Source: Burkholderia latens (GTDB lineage: Bacteria > Pseudomonadota > Gammaproteobacteria > Burkholderiales > Burkholderiaceae). From it: 64,000 bases of DNA. Location: assembly GCF_001718795.1 (NCBI RefSeq), contig NZ_CP013437.1, forward strand, positions 1-64,000, in the 5' to 3' direction. This document shows, piece after piece, positions 36,968 through 44,522 of the stretch. Positions within the stretch are counted from its first letter, which is position 1; each line of letters begins with the position of its first letter. Both the position numbers and the translations under genes were made by a program. The notes beneath the pieces are model-generated. The model did no database searches. It saw only the letters and a program-made list of their open reading frames with translations, and was not told where the DNA came from.

Positions 36968-37603
36968 ATGAACTTCGCGCACTTCTCCAACTTCGGCGTC
37001 GCATTCGCCGTCTACCTGATCGGCACGGCGACGCCCGGCCCGGGCAACCTGTCGATCGCGAACGCGTCGCTCAACTACGGACGCGCGCCCGGCCTCGCGA
37101 TGGCGGCGGGCGTGATCTCCGGCTCGCTGTGCTGGGGCGTGACCGCGGCGGCGGGCGTGTCGGCGATGCTGCTGTCGTACCGGCCGCTGCTCACGTGGCT
37201 CAAGATCCTCGGCGCACTCTATCTGGTGTGGCTCGCGTACAAGGCGATCCGCACCGCGTACTCGTCGCGCGATCCGCTGAAGGCGGGTACGCAGGCGCGT
37301 CGCGGCAGCCTGCCGGTGTTCTACCTGCAGGGGCTCGGCATCCACCTTACGAACCCGAAGGCGATTCTCACGTGGCTGACCGTGACGACGCTCGGGCTGT
37401 CGGCGAACTCGCCGGCGTGGACGAGCTTCGTGCTCGTCGCCGGTTGCGCGCTGCTGGGGTTCATCGTGTTTACGACGTATGCGCTCGCGTTCTCGTCGCA
37501 CTCGGCCGCGCCGTTCTTCACGCGCACGCGCAAGCCGTTCGGGCTTTTTTGCGGGCTGTTCTACTGCGTGCTCGCGGCGGGCTTCATCCGCTCGCTCGCG
37601 TAG
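36968..37603 (+). CDS. LysE/RhtB family amino-acid exporter (second of two)
   Basis: A 211-residue inner-membrane protein with the family signature GTATPGPGNLSIANASLNYG near residue 20 and GIHLTNPKAILTWLTV near residue 120. It is clearly divergent in sequence from the exporter at 30.7 kb, so it is not a recent duplicate. Two exporters in one cluster agree with overlapping transporter function reported, as I recall, for FVG production. It starts 53 bases after the formyltransferase gene. Confidence 0.85.
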   Translation: MNFAHFSNFGVAFAVYLIGTATPGPGNLSIANASLNYGRAPGLAMAAGVISGSLCWGVTAAAGVSAMLLSYRPLLTWLKILGALYLVWLAYKAIRTAYSSRDPLKAGTQARRGSLPVFYLQGLGIHLTNPKAILTWLTVTTLGLSANSPAWTSFVLVAGCALLGFIVFTTYALAFSSHSAAPFFTRTRKPFGLFCGLFYCVLAAGFIRSLA

Positions 37604-37633
37604 CGCCAGCGAACATACGGCGCGGAGCGGCGC

Positions 37634-38875
37634 GTGAGGCGTCTTCAGAGCAGCGATCCGACGATCGCTTTTCAGCTATGGCGCGAACGCATGCGCCAGG
37701 ATAACTGCCTGCATCTGGAGATCGCGCTCAATTACCTGAGCGACGCCGTGTTCGAAGCGCAGTTCGTCGCCGCGAACGGCTCGCTCGCGTGGCGCGCGAC
37801 ACCGGCCGATACCGGCGACGCGGATAACCCGCGCTCCGTCGTCGACACGGTGCATCAGGTTGCCGCGCGGCGCGCGTGCCGGCTGTTCGGCGCCGAGTAT
37901 GCGAATGCGCTGCCGACGTCCGGCTCGCAGGCGGGCGCCGTGGTACAGCATGCGGCTCTGCACTGCGGCGACGCGGTGCTCGACCTGTCGGCGTCGCTGG
38001 GGCGGCCGACGCTGCGGCTCTCCCGTGTGAACGCGCTCGGGCACCTCGATCCGGTGGCCGGCTGCTGGATCGGCGACAGACACGGACACGTCGATTGCGA
38101 CGCACTCGCGTGGCACCTGCGAGGCGCCGCGCCGCAGTGTGTTCCGCAGATGGTTCGCGTTACCGTGACGGCCGACTGGGCGCCCGACGACTGGGCGCCG
38201 CTCGCTGTCGTCACGCATCGTGCGGGCGCGTATTTCGCGGCCGACCTCGCGCACTTCGCGGGGCCCATCGCGGCCGGGATCCTGCAGTCGCCGGTGCCGT
38301 ACGCCGATTTCGTGTCGATGGCGACGAACGGGACGCTGCGCGGGCCGCGCGGCGGGCTCGTACTGGCCCGGGCGCGCTTCGATGCGCACGTCGAGCGCGC
38401 GCTCGTCGCAGGAAGCGGCGATCTCGTCGCGCTTGCGGCGAAGGCCGTTGCGCTGCACGAGGCATTCAACGAACCGTTTCGCAAGTATCAGCGGCAGATG
38501 CTCGACAACGTCGGCGCGATGTCGGCGGCGCTCGTCGAACGCGGCTTCACGACCGATTCCCGCGAGTCCGGGCAAATCGTCGTCGGCGACCTCGGCCCGC
38601 CGGGCAGCGCGGCCGCTGCGCTCGAGCGGCTCGCGGCCGCACACGTGCTCGCCGACCGTTATCGCCTCTATCGTCCCGACGAAGACCGGATCGTCGAAGC
38701 AGGCATCGGTGTCGGCGTCGCGGCGCTGACCGCGCGCGGGCTGACGACCGGCGACTCCGCTCACGTCGGGCATCTGATCGCGGACCTGCTGGACGCGCCG
38801 CAGCGCGGCGAAATCGTCGAGCGCGCTCGCGGCGAGGTGCGCGAACTGTGCCGGCAGTTCCCGGTGGGGCAATGA
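37634..38875 (+). CDS. Serine hydroxymethyltransferase-like protein without the PLP lysine
   Basis: A 413-residue homologue of GlyA over its full length: YANALPTSGSQAG near 89-101 and ADLAHFAGPIAAGILQSP near 203-220 (PLP-nitrogen Asp204 kept). The Schiff-base motif THKTLxGPRGG reads TNGTLRGPRGG, with Gly233 in place of the lysine. The catalytic Glu of the ASEN motif is also lost (ALN, residues 31-33), as is the carboxylate-binding Arg (GIGVG near 357). It therefore cannot do ordinary SHMT chemistry. It may bind folate or a PLP-ligand, serve as a scaffold, or have a new activity. GTG start at 37634 with GGAG upstream. Last gene of the cluster. Confidence 0.8.
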   Translation: MRRLQSSDPTIAFQLWRERMRQDNCLHLEIALNYLSDAVFEAQFVAANGSLAWRATPADTGDADNPRSVVDTVHQVAARRACRLFGAEYANALPTSGSQAGAVVQHAALHCGDAVLDLSASLGRPTLRLSRVNALGHLDPVAGCWIGDRHGHVDCDALAWHLRGAAPQCVPQMVRVTVTADWAPDDWAPLAVVTHRAGAYFAADLAHFAGPIAAGILQSPVPYADFVSMATNGTLRGPRGGLVLARARFDAHVERALVAGSGDLVALAAKAVALHEAFNEPFRKYQRQMLDNVGAMSAALVERGFTTDSRESGQIVVGDLGPPGSAAAALERLAAAHVLADRYRLYRPDEDRIVEAGIGVGVAALTARGLTTGDSAHVGHLIADLLDAPQRGEIVERARGEVRELCRQFPVGQ

Positions 38876-39272
38876 CAGCAGAGGTGCCGGAGCGCGCGTG
38901 TCGTCGCAGCGGCCGGCGTTCGATCGCGCTTCTTCCGGGCGGGGCGACGCCTCTCGCAGACCGCGCACGTATCTGGACGACCCGCGATCGTTCGCACGCT
39001 CGTGGCTAAGCGTCGAGCTTTCGCTCGTTGCGATCGACCGACGCGGTCGAGCGTGTTCGGCACGGCCGGCGCGAACGCACGCCGAATGCGAATAGCGGGC
39101 CGCGCAGGGATGGCCGGCGGCTCGCCGCAGCGCGGTTTCACGCGGGTTTCGGTGAGTTCCGAGCGCGCTTGCAATGCGAATTGTCGACGGTGAACCGCGA
39201 CCGATATGCTGAACAGGTCGGGCGGAACGGCATCGTGCATCCGCCGAATCATCGATGACGGAGAAGACGAAG
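38876..39272. other. Intergenic region after the cluster
   Basis: About 395 bases with no credible gene. The cluster probably ends here, but I see no strong hairpin with a T-tract near 38880-38950. Confidence 0.35.
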
Positions 39273-39680
39273 ATGACTCGCATCACAGAAACGATGAAGC
39301 TCAATCACCTCAGTTTCCCCTCGGCCGATACGCTTGCGACGGCCCGATTCTTCGAGCGGTATCTCGGCTTCACGATCGCTGGAAGCTGGGACAAATCCTG
39401 GATTCTCAAGCGTCCGGGCTTCGACGTCGTGATCGATCACGTCGGGGACAGCATTCCAGCATGGCCGACGAATTTCCACGTGGGCTTCGAACTGCCGAGT
39501 CTCGACGCCGTTCGCGCATTGTTCGAGCGCTTCAGCGCGGAGGGCGTCGCGATGGAGACGGAGATATTCAACAACGGAAGGGGTTCGCGCTTTTTTTGCC
39601 GCGCGCCGGGCGGCGTGATGTTCGAACTGAATACGCGTGCCGATGCGGCGCCCGAGTATCGCGGTACGTTCGACGACTGA
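39273..39680 (+). CDS. VOC (glyoxalase/bleomycin-resistance/dioxygenase) superfamily protein
   Basis: A 135-residue protein with two beta-alpha-beta-beta-beta modules. LNHLSFPSADTLATARFFERYLGF supplies a His ligand at the start of module one. FHVGFELPSLDAVRALFERF supplies a second His, and GGVMFELNTR the metal Glu. This is typical of single-domain VOC proteins, which act as dimers as isomerases, dioxygenases or drug-binding resistance proteins. Start chosen at ATG 39273, with GGAG upstream; an ATG six codons earlier is possible. Its place after the biosynthetic cluster allows, but does not show, a resistance role. Confidence 0.82.
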   Translation: MTRITETMKLNHLSFPSADTLATARFFERYLGFTIAGSWDKSWILKRPGFDVVIDHVGDSIPAWPTNFHVGFELPSLDAVRALFERFSAEGVAMETEIFNNGRGSRFFCRAPGGVMFELNTRADAAPEYRGTFDD

Positions 39681-39912
39681 CTTACGTGTTTGGATGTCGG
39701 TTCATCCCGCGCCGACGGAGTGGAGGGGAGCGGGTGCACGCGGCTTGCGCGGCTGGCGCGCGTCCGTGCGAACCGGTGCTGCTTCCTCTGCCGCGCGCCG
39801 TCGCTTGACGCGCGCCGCGTGGCGTCTATTCTTGCAAATGGCTTTCCTCGTTGATGATCGAGCCGGTTCCGCACAGAGGAGGGCCGCACAACAAACCAAC
39901 AAGGAGCGCGTC

Positions 39913-40074
39913 ATGCGTCACATCAAGAGGGCAGTGCTGAGCAGCTTGGCGGTGGCTGTGCTGGCGGGGTTCGCGATGCCGGTGTCCGCCGAAGAATTCG
40001 AGTGCAATTCGGACCAGTGTATGACGATGGAGTGTTACGGCGGTGTCTGCTGGTGGGTTCCGCGCGGCGGTTGA
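39913..40074 (+). CDS. Small secreted cysteine-containing peptide
   Basis: A 53-residue product with a clear Sec signal (MRHIKRAVLSSLAVAVLAGF, cleavage near VSAEE) and a mature part of about 27 residues with four Cys (CNSDQC...MEC...GVC) ending WWVPRGG. Mature cysteines could form two disulfides. AAGGAG precedes the ATG at 39913, and a perfect hairpin follows the stop. Mature peptides of this type are sometimes surface or toxin-like, but the function is unknown. Confidence 0.7.
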   Translation: MRHIKRAVLSSLAVAVLAGFAMPVSAEEFECNSDQCMTMECYGGVCWWVPRGG

Positions 40075-40104
40075 ACCGCGGTTGAGTGTCACGCGCAGGC
40101 ATGC

Positions 40105-40126
40105 GAACCCGGCTTCAGCCGGGTTC
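40105..40126. terminator. Perfect 9-bp hairpin terminator
   Basis: Arms GAACCCGGC and GCCGGGTTC around a TTCA loop, 30 bases after the Cys-rich peptide stop, and between it and the convergent lipase gene. The right flank contains TGTTTGTG rather than a pure T-tract. It probably ends transcription in one or both directions. Confidence 0.7.
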
Positions 40127-40204
40127 GTCGTGTTTGTGGCCAATGCTGACGATCCAGATTGGCGGCATTGTCTTTTTGTGACTATCGAGCGGAAATCCGA
40201 TACA

Positions 40205-41215
40205 TCAGTTGTTCGCGGTGGGCGGCGGCGGGGGCATATGGATGTCGCCCAAACCGAGCCCAAGAAGGAAGATGTATCCCAGGATGTGCTGAAAGCCGGC
40301 CTGTTCGAAGAAGTCCGTGATATTGCCGACAACCGTGCCGTCGAGCTTGTTTTGCACGGAGCCGTAGTTGCCCCATTGTCTGTAATTCAGCGGCGCCGAG
40401 GTAAGCATGATCGCGTCGATGAGCACCTTGATGGCGTCACTCGGCGGGGCAACCGAGCCATAGACGGTTTTCACGGCATCGATGGTATTCGTGTTCCATG
40501 CCATCGGCACGATGTCGCACGTATTCCACACGCGTACCGCATCGGTTTTCATTTGCGCGTCAAAGTAACCGGCAAAGAGATCGTTGCCAGCCGTCGGCGC
40601 CGCAAATGTCTCGCACGTGTATTTCAACGTCAGCGCCTGCAAGTGACGCTGATTCTTCAGATACAGGACCAGCGCGGATGCCAGGGCTCCGCCCAGGCTG
40701 TGCCCGACCACGCTGATCGTGCTCGACGCCGGCACCGTCTTGAGAAAATCGACGAGCGTCACGCCGTTTGAGTCGGTAGTCAGGATGACCGACGAGAGTC
40801 CGATATCCGTTCCGGCCGATATGCCCGCCGACGCATTACACGAGGGCACGTACTTCTGGAACGACACAAGCGTTTCGTACAGGTTGTCCTCGAGAAGGTC
40901 GGCGGGAGACTGGAAATCAGTGCCGCTGGTCACCACTGAGTACTGGCCCGTGACTGCCGATTTCAGTACGACGGTGATGTTGGCCGCGTAACCGTCGGGA
41001 TCGGGGTCCCGAAGCACGGCCGGCCCCCAGACGATATTGAACTGCTTGTTCTGGGTCATCCTGGAGTAGCTCAGGCCATTCCTGATGTTCTGACTCACCT
41101 GCGCCGCAGTTGGATTGCGAATTTCCTTGCCCGACGAATAGTCGGTGGCCGAATAGTTGACAATGTAGGCTAGCGTGAGATTGGTCTGGGCTTGCTCGAG
41201 GCTGGCATTCGGCAT
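40205..41215 (-). CDS. Class 3 lipase-family alpha/beta hydrolase
   Basis: A 336-residue protein with the lipase nucleophile elbow VVGHSLGGALAS (Ser173), a FAAPTAGN segment and Asp in NTCDIVPMAW, as in fungal-type class 3 lipases. No N-terminal signal peptide is visible. It begins at ATG 41215 with GAGGA upstream. It is the last gene of a three-gene unit after the pentapeptide-repeat protein and a 1058-residue protein, with 48 bases between it and the latter. Base composition is lower in GC than the typical core genes here, hinting at acquired DNA. An effector or toxin-like phospholipase is possible but unproven. Confidence 0.75.
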   Translation of the reverse strand: MPNASLEQAQTNLTLAYIVNYSATDYSSGKEIRNPTAAQVSQNIRNGLSYSRMTQNKQFNIVWGPAVLRDPDPDGYAANITVVLKSAVTGQYSVVTSGTDFQSPADLLEDNLYETLVSFQKYVPSCNASAGISAGTDIGLSSVILTTDSNGVTLVDFLKTVPASSTISVVGHSLGGALASALVLYLKNQRHLQALTLKYTCETFAAPTAGNDLFAGYFDAQMKTDAVRVWNTCDIVPMAWNTNTIDAVKTVYGSVAPPSDAIKVLIDAIMLTSAPLNYRQWGNYGSVQNKLDGTVVGNITDFFEQAGFQHILGYIFLLGLGLGDIHMPPPPPTANN

Positions 41216-41263
41216 GATTGGTCCTCTGTTGGTGAATTGAAACTTCCACTTCCCGTGCGGCAA

Positions 41264-44200
41264 TTACGCCGGCGGCGCCGGCGGCATCCAATGGCTGATC
41301 GAAGGCTCCGGTCTCCCGTCCGCGGCGTGGATCAGCTCGTAGTTCAGCGCATACACGTTTCGGTCCAGACTCACCGCGAGCCTGCCCGATGCGACGCCTT
41401 GCGTCGACACCAGCAGATCTCCCTTCGGCGTGTAGATATCCATGTAGTAGTCGTCCGGCGAACTGCCGTCGCCGGTATAGGACAGCACGTAGACATAACC
41501 CTTGGCCTCGACGTCGAGATCGAGGTAGGTCGACTGGCCGCGACCTTGCACCGTGAGCGGCAATGTCGACGAGGTCTTGTCCTGGAAATACTTGACCGGG
41601 TTGCCGTGGATGTCGAACGCCTGCACGCGGGCGTTGACGGCCTCCAGCACCATTACGACGCCGTCCAGGCCGATCGCGATCGCGACCGGTCCCGACATCA
41701 GGCCCTCTCGTTCGCCCTTGCCGGAAAGCAGGCACGCATCGGGAGCCTCCGCGTCCGCGACGGCTTCGCTCGACAACTCGCATCGCAGCAGCTTGCTCCG
41801 TGCGGCGCTGATCGCGAACACATAGCCTTGCGGGTGCAGCACGAAATCGTCCAGCGGGATACCCGACGGGAACCGGCCATAGCTCTGCCCCGTCCCCGAG
41901 TGAATGGGCGCGCATTTCGCACCGTCGTCATAGCTCAACGTGACCTTGCGGAGATGAACGTACGACGGTGCGCCGGACTTGCTGCCGGCGGCAACCGGAT
42001 AGCTGTCGAGGAAGAGGTTCCTCGCGAAGCCGTCCGCCTTGCTCAGCAGGTCGTAGCAGATGCCCGATTTCTCGTTGTAGCCGACGTCGAGCGGCTGATA
42101 GGCCTGCTCCGGCGGCGCGAGAAGCGACACGTTCTGCACTGTGTACATCGGGTCGATCGATTTGGCATTGGTCGACAGGTTCTCCGGAATGTTCAGGTTA
42201 GAGGCCTGCCATCCGTATCCGATCGATGCGGGCGCCTGCGCCAGCGTAATGCCTGTCAGGCTGACGAGATCGGAACCGGACGTGCGCAGCGTGGCGGTCG
42301 GAGGCGGCGCCCCCTTGTCCCACACATGTGCGCCCCCTTCGTAGGCGAGTTTCTCCACGTGCTCATACACCGAGCTCGTGGTGAGCGGCGGTGCGTTGTT
42401 CTTGATCTCGAGGCCCGGAATCACGAGCGTGCTGCCATTCGTGCCCAGCGCGGGCGTCCAGTCGGTGACACCCTTTCCCGCGACCCATCCGTTGTCGGCA
42501 TAGAAAATCGCGGTCAACTTCAGCTTGCCGCCGCCCGGGATGCCCGTGAAGCGGACAGGGATGGGATCGTTGTTCGTCCCCTCCGACAGCGAAAACGTCT
42601 TCGCAGGAACCGTGACCTGACTGTCGTAGGCCACAGTGACCGCGTAGTGCGTCGCTTGCATCGGGAAGTAATGAAATTGCGAATCCGGGACGAGCGTGAT
42701 GTCTAGATCGATCGTCCGGGTCACCGTCGACGTATAAACCGGCGCGGCCTCGAGCACCTCGATCACCGTCTGACCGACCTCGGCTGCGGTCACTACCGCG
42801 TTGGTCGCTTCCAGCGCGATGTCCACGAACGGGACCGCCTCCTCCAGCGCCCCTTGCGCGATAAACTCCAGCAACACCGTCTTCATGCCCGTCTTCCATA
42901 GCAAGGGGGTGATGATGTTGGCGAGCTTGAGGAGGACCTCCTTGACGCCGCCCGTCAACGCATAGTCGATGAGCGCGGCATCGATCGTCGCCAGGACGCC
43001 CAGGATGCCGACGTAGAGCTTGTTGTCCTCCAGGAGGCTGGTGACGAATTTGGTCTTCATGACGGCCGCGCCTGCGACGAGCGCGATCATGGGCACCGCC
43101 ATCTCGAACGTCGCCGTCATGAAGATGCCGAGGAGGCAAATGTGCCGGTCAGTATGCCCGGGGCCGAACACGCCGAGCCCCGCGAGATGGACGTTCACCG
43201 CGCTAGCGGCATCCGGCACGGGGAACGTCAGCGTCATGTCCGTGACGTCGATGGGAATGCCGGCGATCTCGTCGATGGGCCCGACCCGATCGAGGTACTT
43301 CGTCGTGGCGGTTCCGCTGAAGAGACTCGGAACCCAGGACGCCGGCCATGAATCCGGCGGAGCGACCGGCGCACCGCCGGCATCCAGGAACTCGATGTAG
43401 GCGCCGAGGTGCCTGAGCCACTGGTTTTCCACCGTCACCGACATGTTGCCGCCGTCGTAGGTCACGCTGGCGGGATCGACCACGACACCGAGGCCAGGCG
43501 TGAGGTTCTTCAGTTGCCACTGCGAGTTCTGGTCGCGTTGCCGGGCGCGCCGCTGCACCGCGCTGGCGCCGGCCGTCCCCTGATATTCGCTCGACACGAC
43601 GCCATCGAGCACCTTCCACAGCGCGCCGCGCAAATATTCGTCCTGTCTCGACAGCAGGATCGCCAGGGGCAGCGTGCCCGACACCGCCTCATTCACGCCC
43701 CTGTCTAGCTTGGCCGTGTAGAGCGGTTTGTTACCGTCGTACACCTGTTCGTTGTTCCAGTCGACGAGCGGAACCTTTTTTTGCCAGTCGTCGCCGGCGT
43801 CCAGGATTGCATCTGCCAGGGTACCGCCGTCGTGCCTGATCGCTGCTTTGATGCAGTTTTCCTTGATGTAAGCGGGGATGGCGCCGCCGTTGTCGCTGCT
43901 CAGATTCAAGAGGCTCGGATGGTGGAAAAGCACGGCGACCGCCGCCTCCAGCGCATCGCTGTAACTGTCCACGTGATCCGGAAAATCCCCGTCCAGGACC
44001 AAGGGCTTGAGATCGTCCGACGTGACGCCGTACCTCTCGAGCTTGTAGCAAGCCGCGGCGAGCACGTCCTTGCCGCGCCTCTTCATCTCGTCACGCGCGG
44101 CCGCCCGTCCGGCCTTGGGTATGTGCAGGTACATGGCGACAGTCTTGCGGGGTGCGCCGTCGCCGGCTCCCATGGACACCGTAACCAGTGCCGGGCGATT

Positions 44201-44440
44201 CGACGGAACGGGGAGATCGTCGATGTAATGCGTGACGTGTGCCTGCGGCAGCAGCTTCAGGAACGGCGTGCACTGAATGGCCCGGGCGAGGGTCTCCGCC
44301 GTGTGACGCCTGAGCGGATACTGTCGCAGGTTCGCATGAACGAGCACGTCGTCGGGGTTCCTGCAATGCCCGAGGTTGAAATGCAGCGTGCGCGTTTCAG
44401 TCGGTCCGGGGAGTTTTTCCGCATTCGGGTTGAATGACAT
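41264..44440 (-). CDS. Large protein of unknown function with internal hydrophobic segments and C-terminal propeller-like region
   Basis: A 1058-residue protein I do not recognise. Around residues 440-515 two or three hydrophobic stretches occur (GIFMTATFEMAVPMIALVAGAAVM; LYVGILGVLATIDAALIDYALTGG), which could be pore or membrane-insertion segments. The last 200 residues contain NHL/beta-propeller-like strands (VAIAIGLDGVVMVLEAVNARVQAFDIHG). There is no N-terminal signal. AGGA lies about eight bases before the ATG. It lies between a pentapeptide-repeat protein and a class 3 lipase on the same strand, suggesting a shared process, perhaps a contact-dependent or secreted effector set. Function is not assigned. 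Confidence 0.7.
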   Translation of the reverse strand: MSFNPNAEKLPGPTETRTLHFNLGHCRNPDDVLVHANLRQYPLRRHTAETLARAIQCTPFLKLLPQAHVTHYIDDLPVPSNRPALVTVSMGAGDGAPRKTVAMYLHIPKAGRAAARDEMKRRGKDVLAAACYKLERYGVTSDDLKPLVLDGDFPDHVDSYSDALEAAVAVLFHHPSLLNLSSDNGGAIPAYIKENCIKAAIRHDGGTLADAILDAGDDWQKKVPLVDWNNEQVYDGNKPLYTAKLDRGVNEAVSGTLPLAILLSRQDEYLRGALWKVLDGVVSSEYQGTAGASAVQRRARQRDQNSQWQLKNLTPGLGVVVDPASVTYDGGNMSVTVENQWLRHLGAYIEFLDAGGAPVAPPDSWPASWVPSLFSGTATTKYLDRVGPIDEIAGIPIDVTDMTLTFPVPDAASAVNVHLAGLGVFGPGHTDRHICLLGIFMTATFEMAVPMIALVAGAAVMKTKFVTSLLEDNKLYVGILGVLATIDAALIDYALTGGVKEVLLKLANIITPLLWKTGMKTVLLEFIAQGALEEAVPFVDIALEATNAVVTAAEVGQTVIEVLEAAPVYTSTVTRTIDLDITLVPDSQFHYFPMQATHYAVTVAYDSQVTVPAKTFSLSEGTNNDPIPVRFTGIPGGGKLKLTAIFYADNGWVAGKGVTDWTPALGTNGSTLVIPGLEIKNNAPPLTTSSVYEHVEKLAYEGGAHVWDKGAPPPTATLRTSGSDLVSLTGITLAQAPASIGYGWQASNLNIPENLSTNAKSIDPMYTVQNVSLLAPPEQAYQPLDVGYNEKSGICYDLLSKADGFARNLFLDSYPVAAGSKSGAPSYVHLRKVTLSYDDGAKCAPIHSGTGQSYGRFPSGIPLDDFVLHPQGYVFAISAARSKLLRCELSSEAVADAEAPDACLLSGKGEREGLMSGPVAIAIGLDGVVMVLEAVNARVQAFDIHGNPVKYFQDKTSSTLPLTVQGRGQSTYLDLDVEAKGYVYVLSYTGDGSSPDDYYMDIYTPKGDLLVSTQGVASGRLAVSLDRNVYALNYELIHAADGRPEPSISHWMPPAPPA

Positions 44441-44522
44441 GTCGTTGTCCTAATTAATCGTTCTTTTCCTGTGAACCGCGGTGCGCGACAAGCGCGTCAA
44501 CATCGACACGGGACGCCCACGA

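Noticed and set aside
27150..38875. Identification as a fragin/valdiazen (ham) or mangotoxin-like (mgo) cluster
   Set aside because: Those pathways need an NRPS gene, which is absent. The carbamoyl/formyl-transferase and dual LysE content fits the gvg type better.
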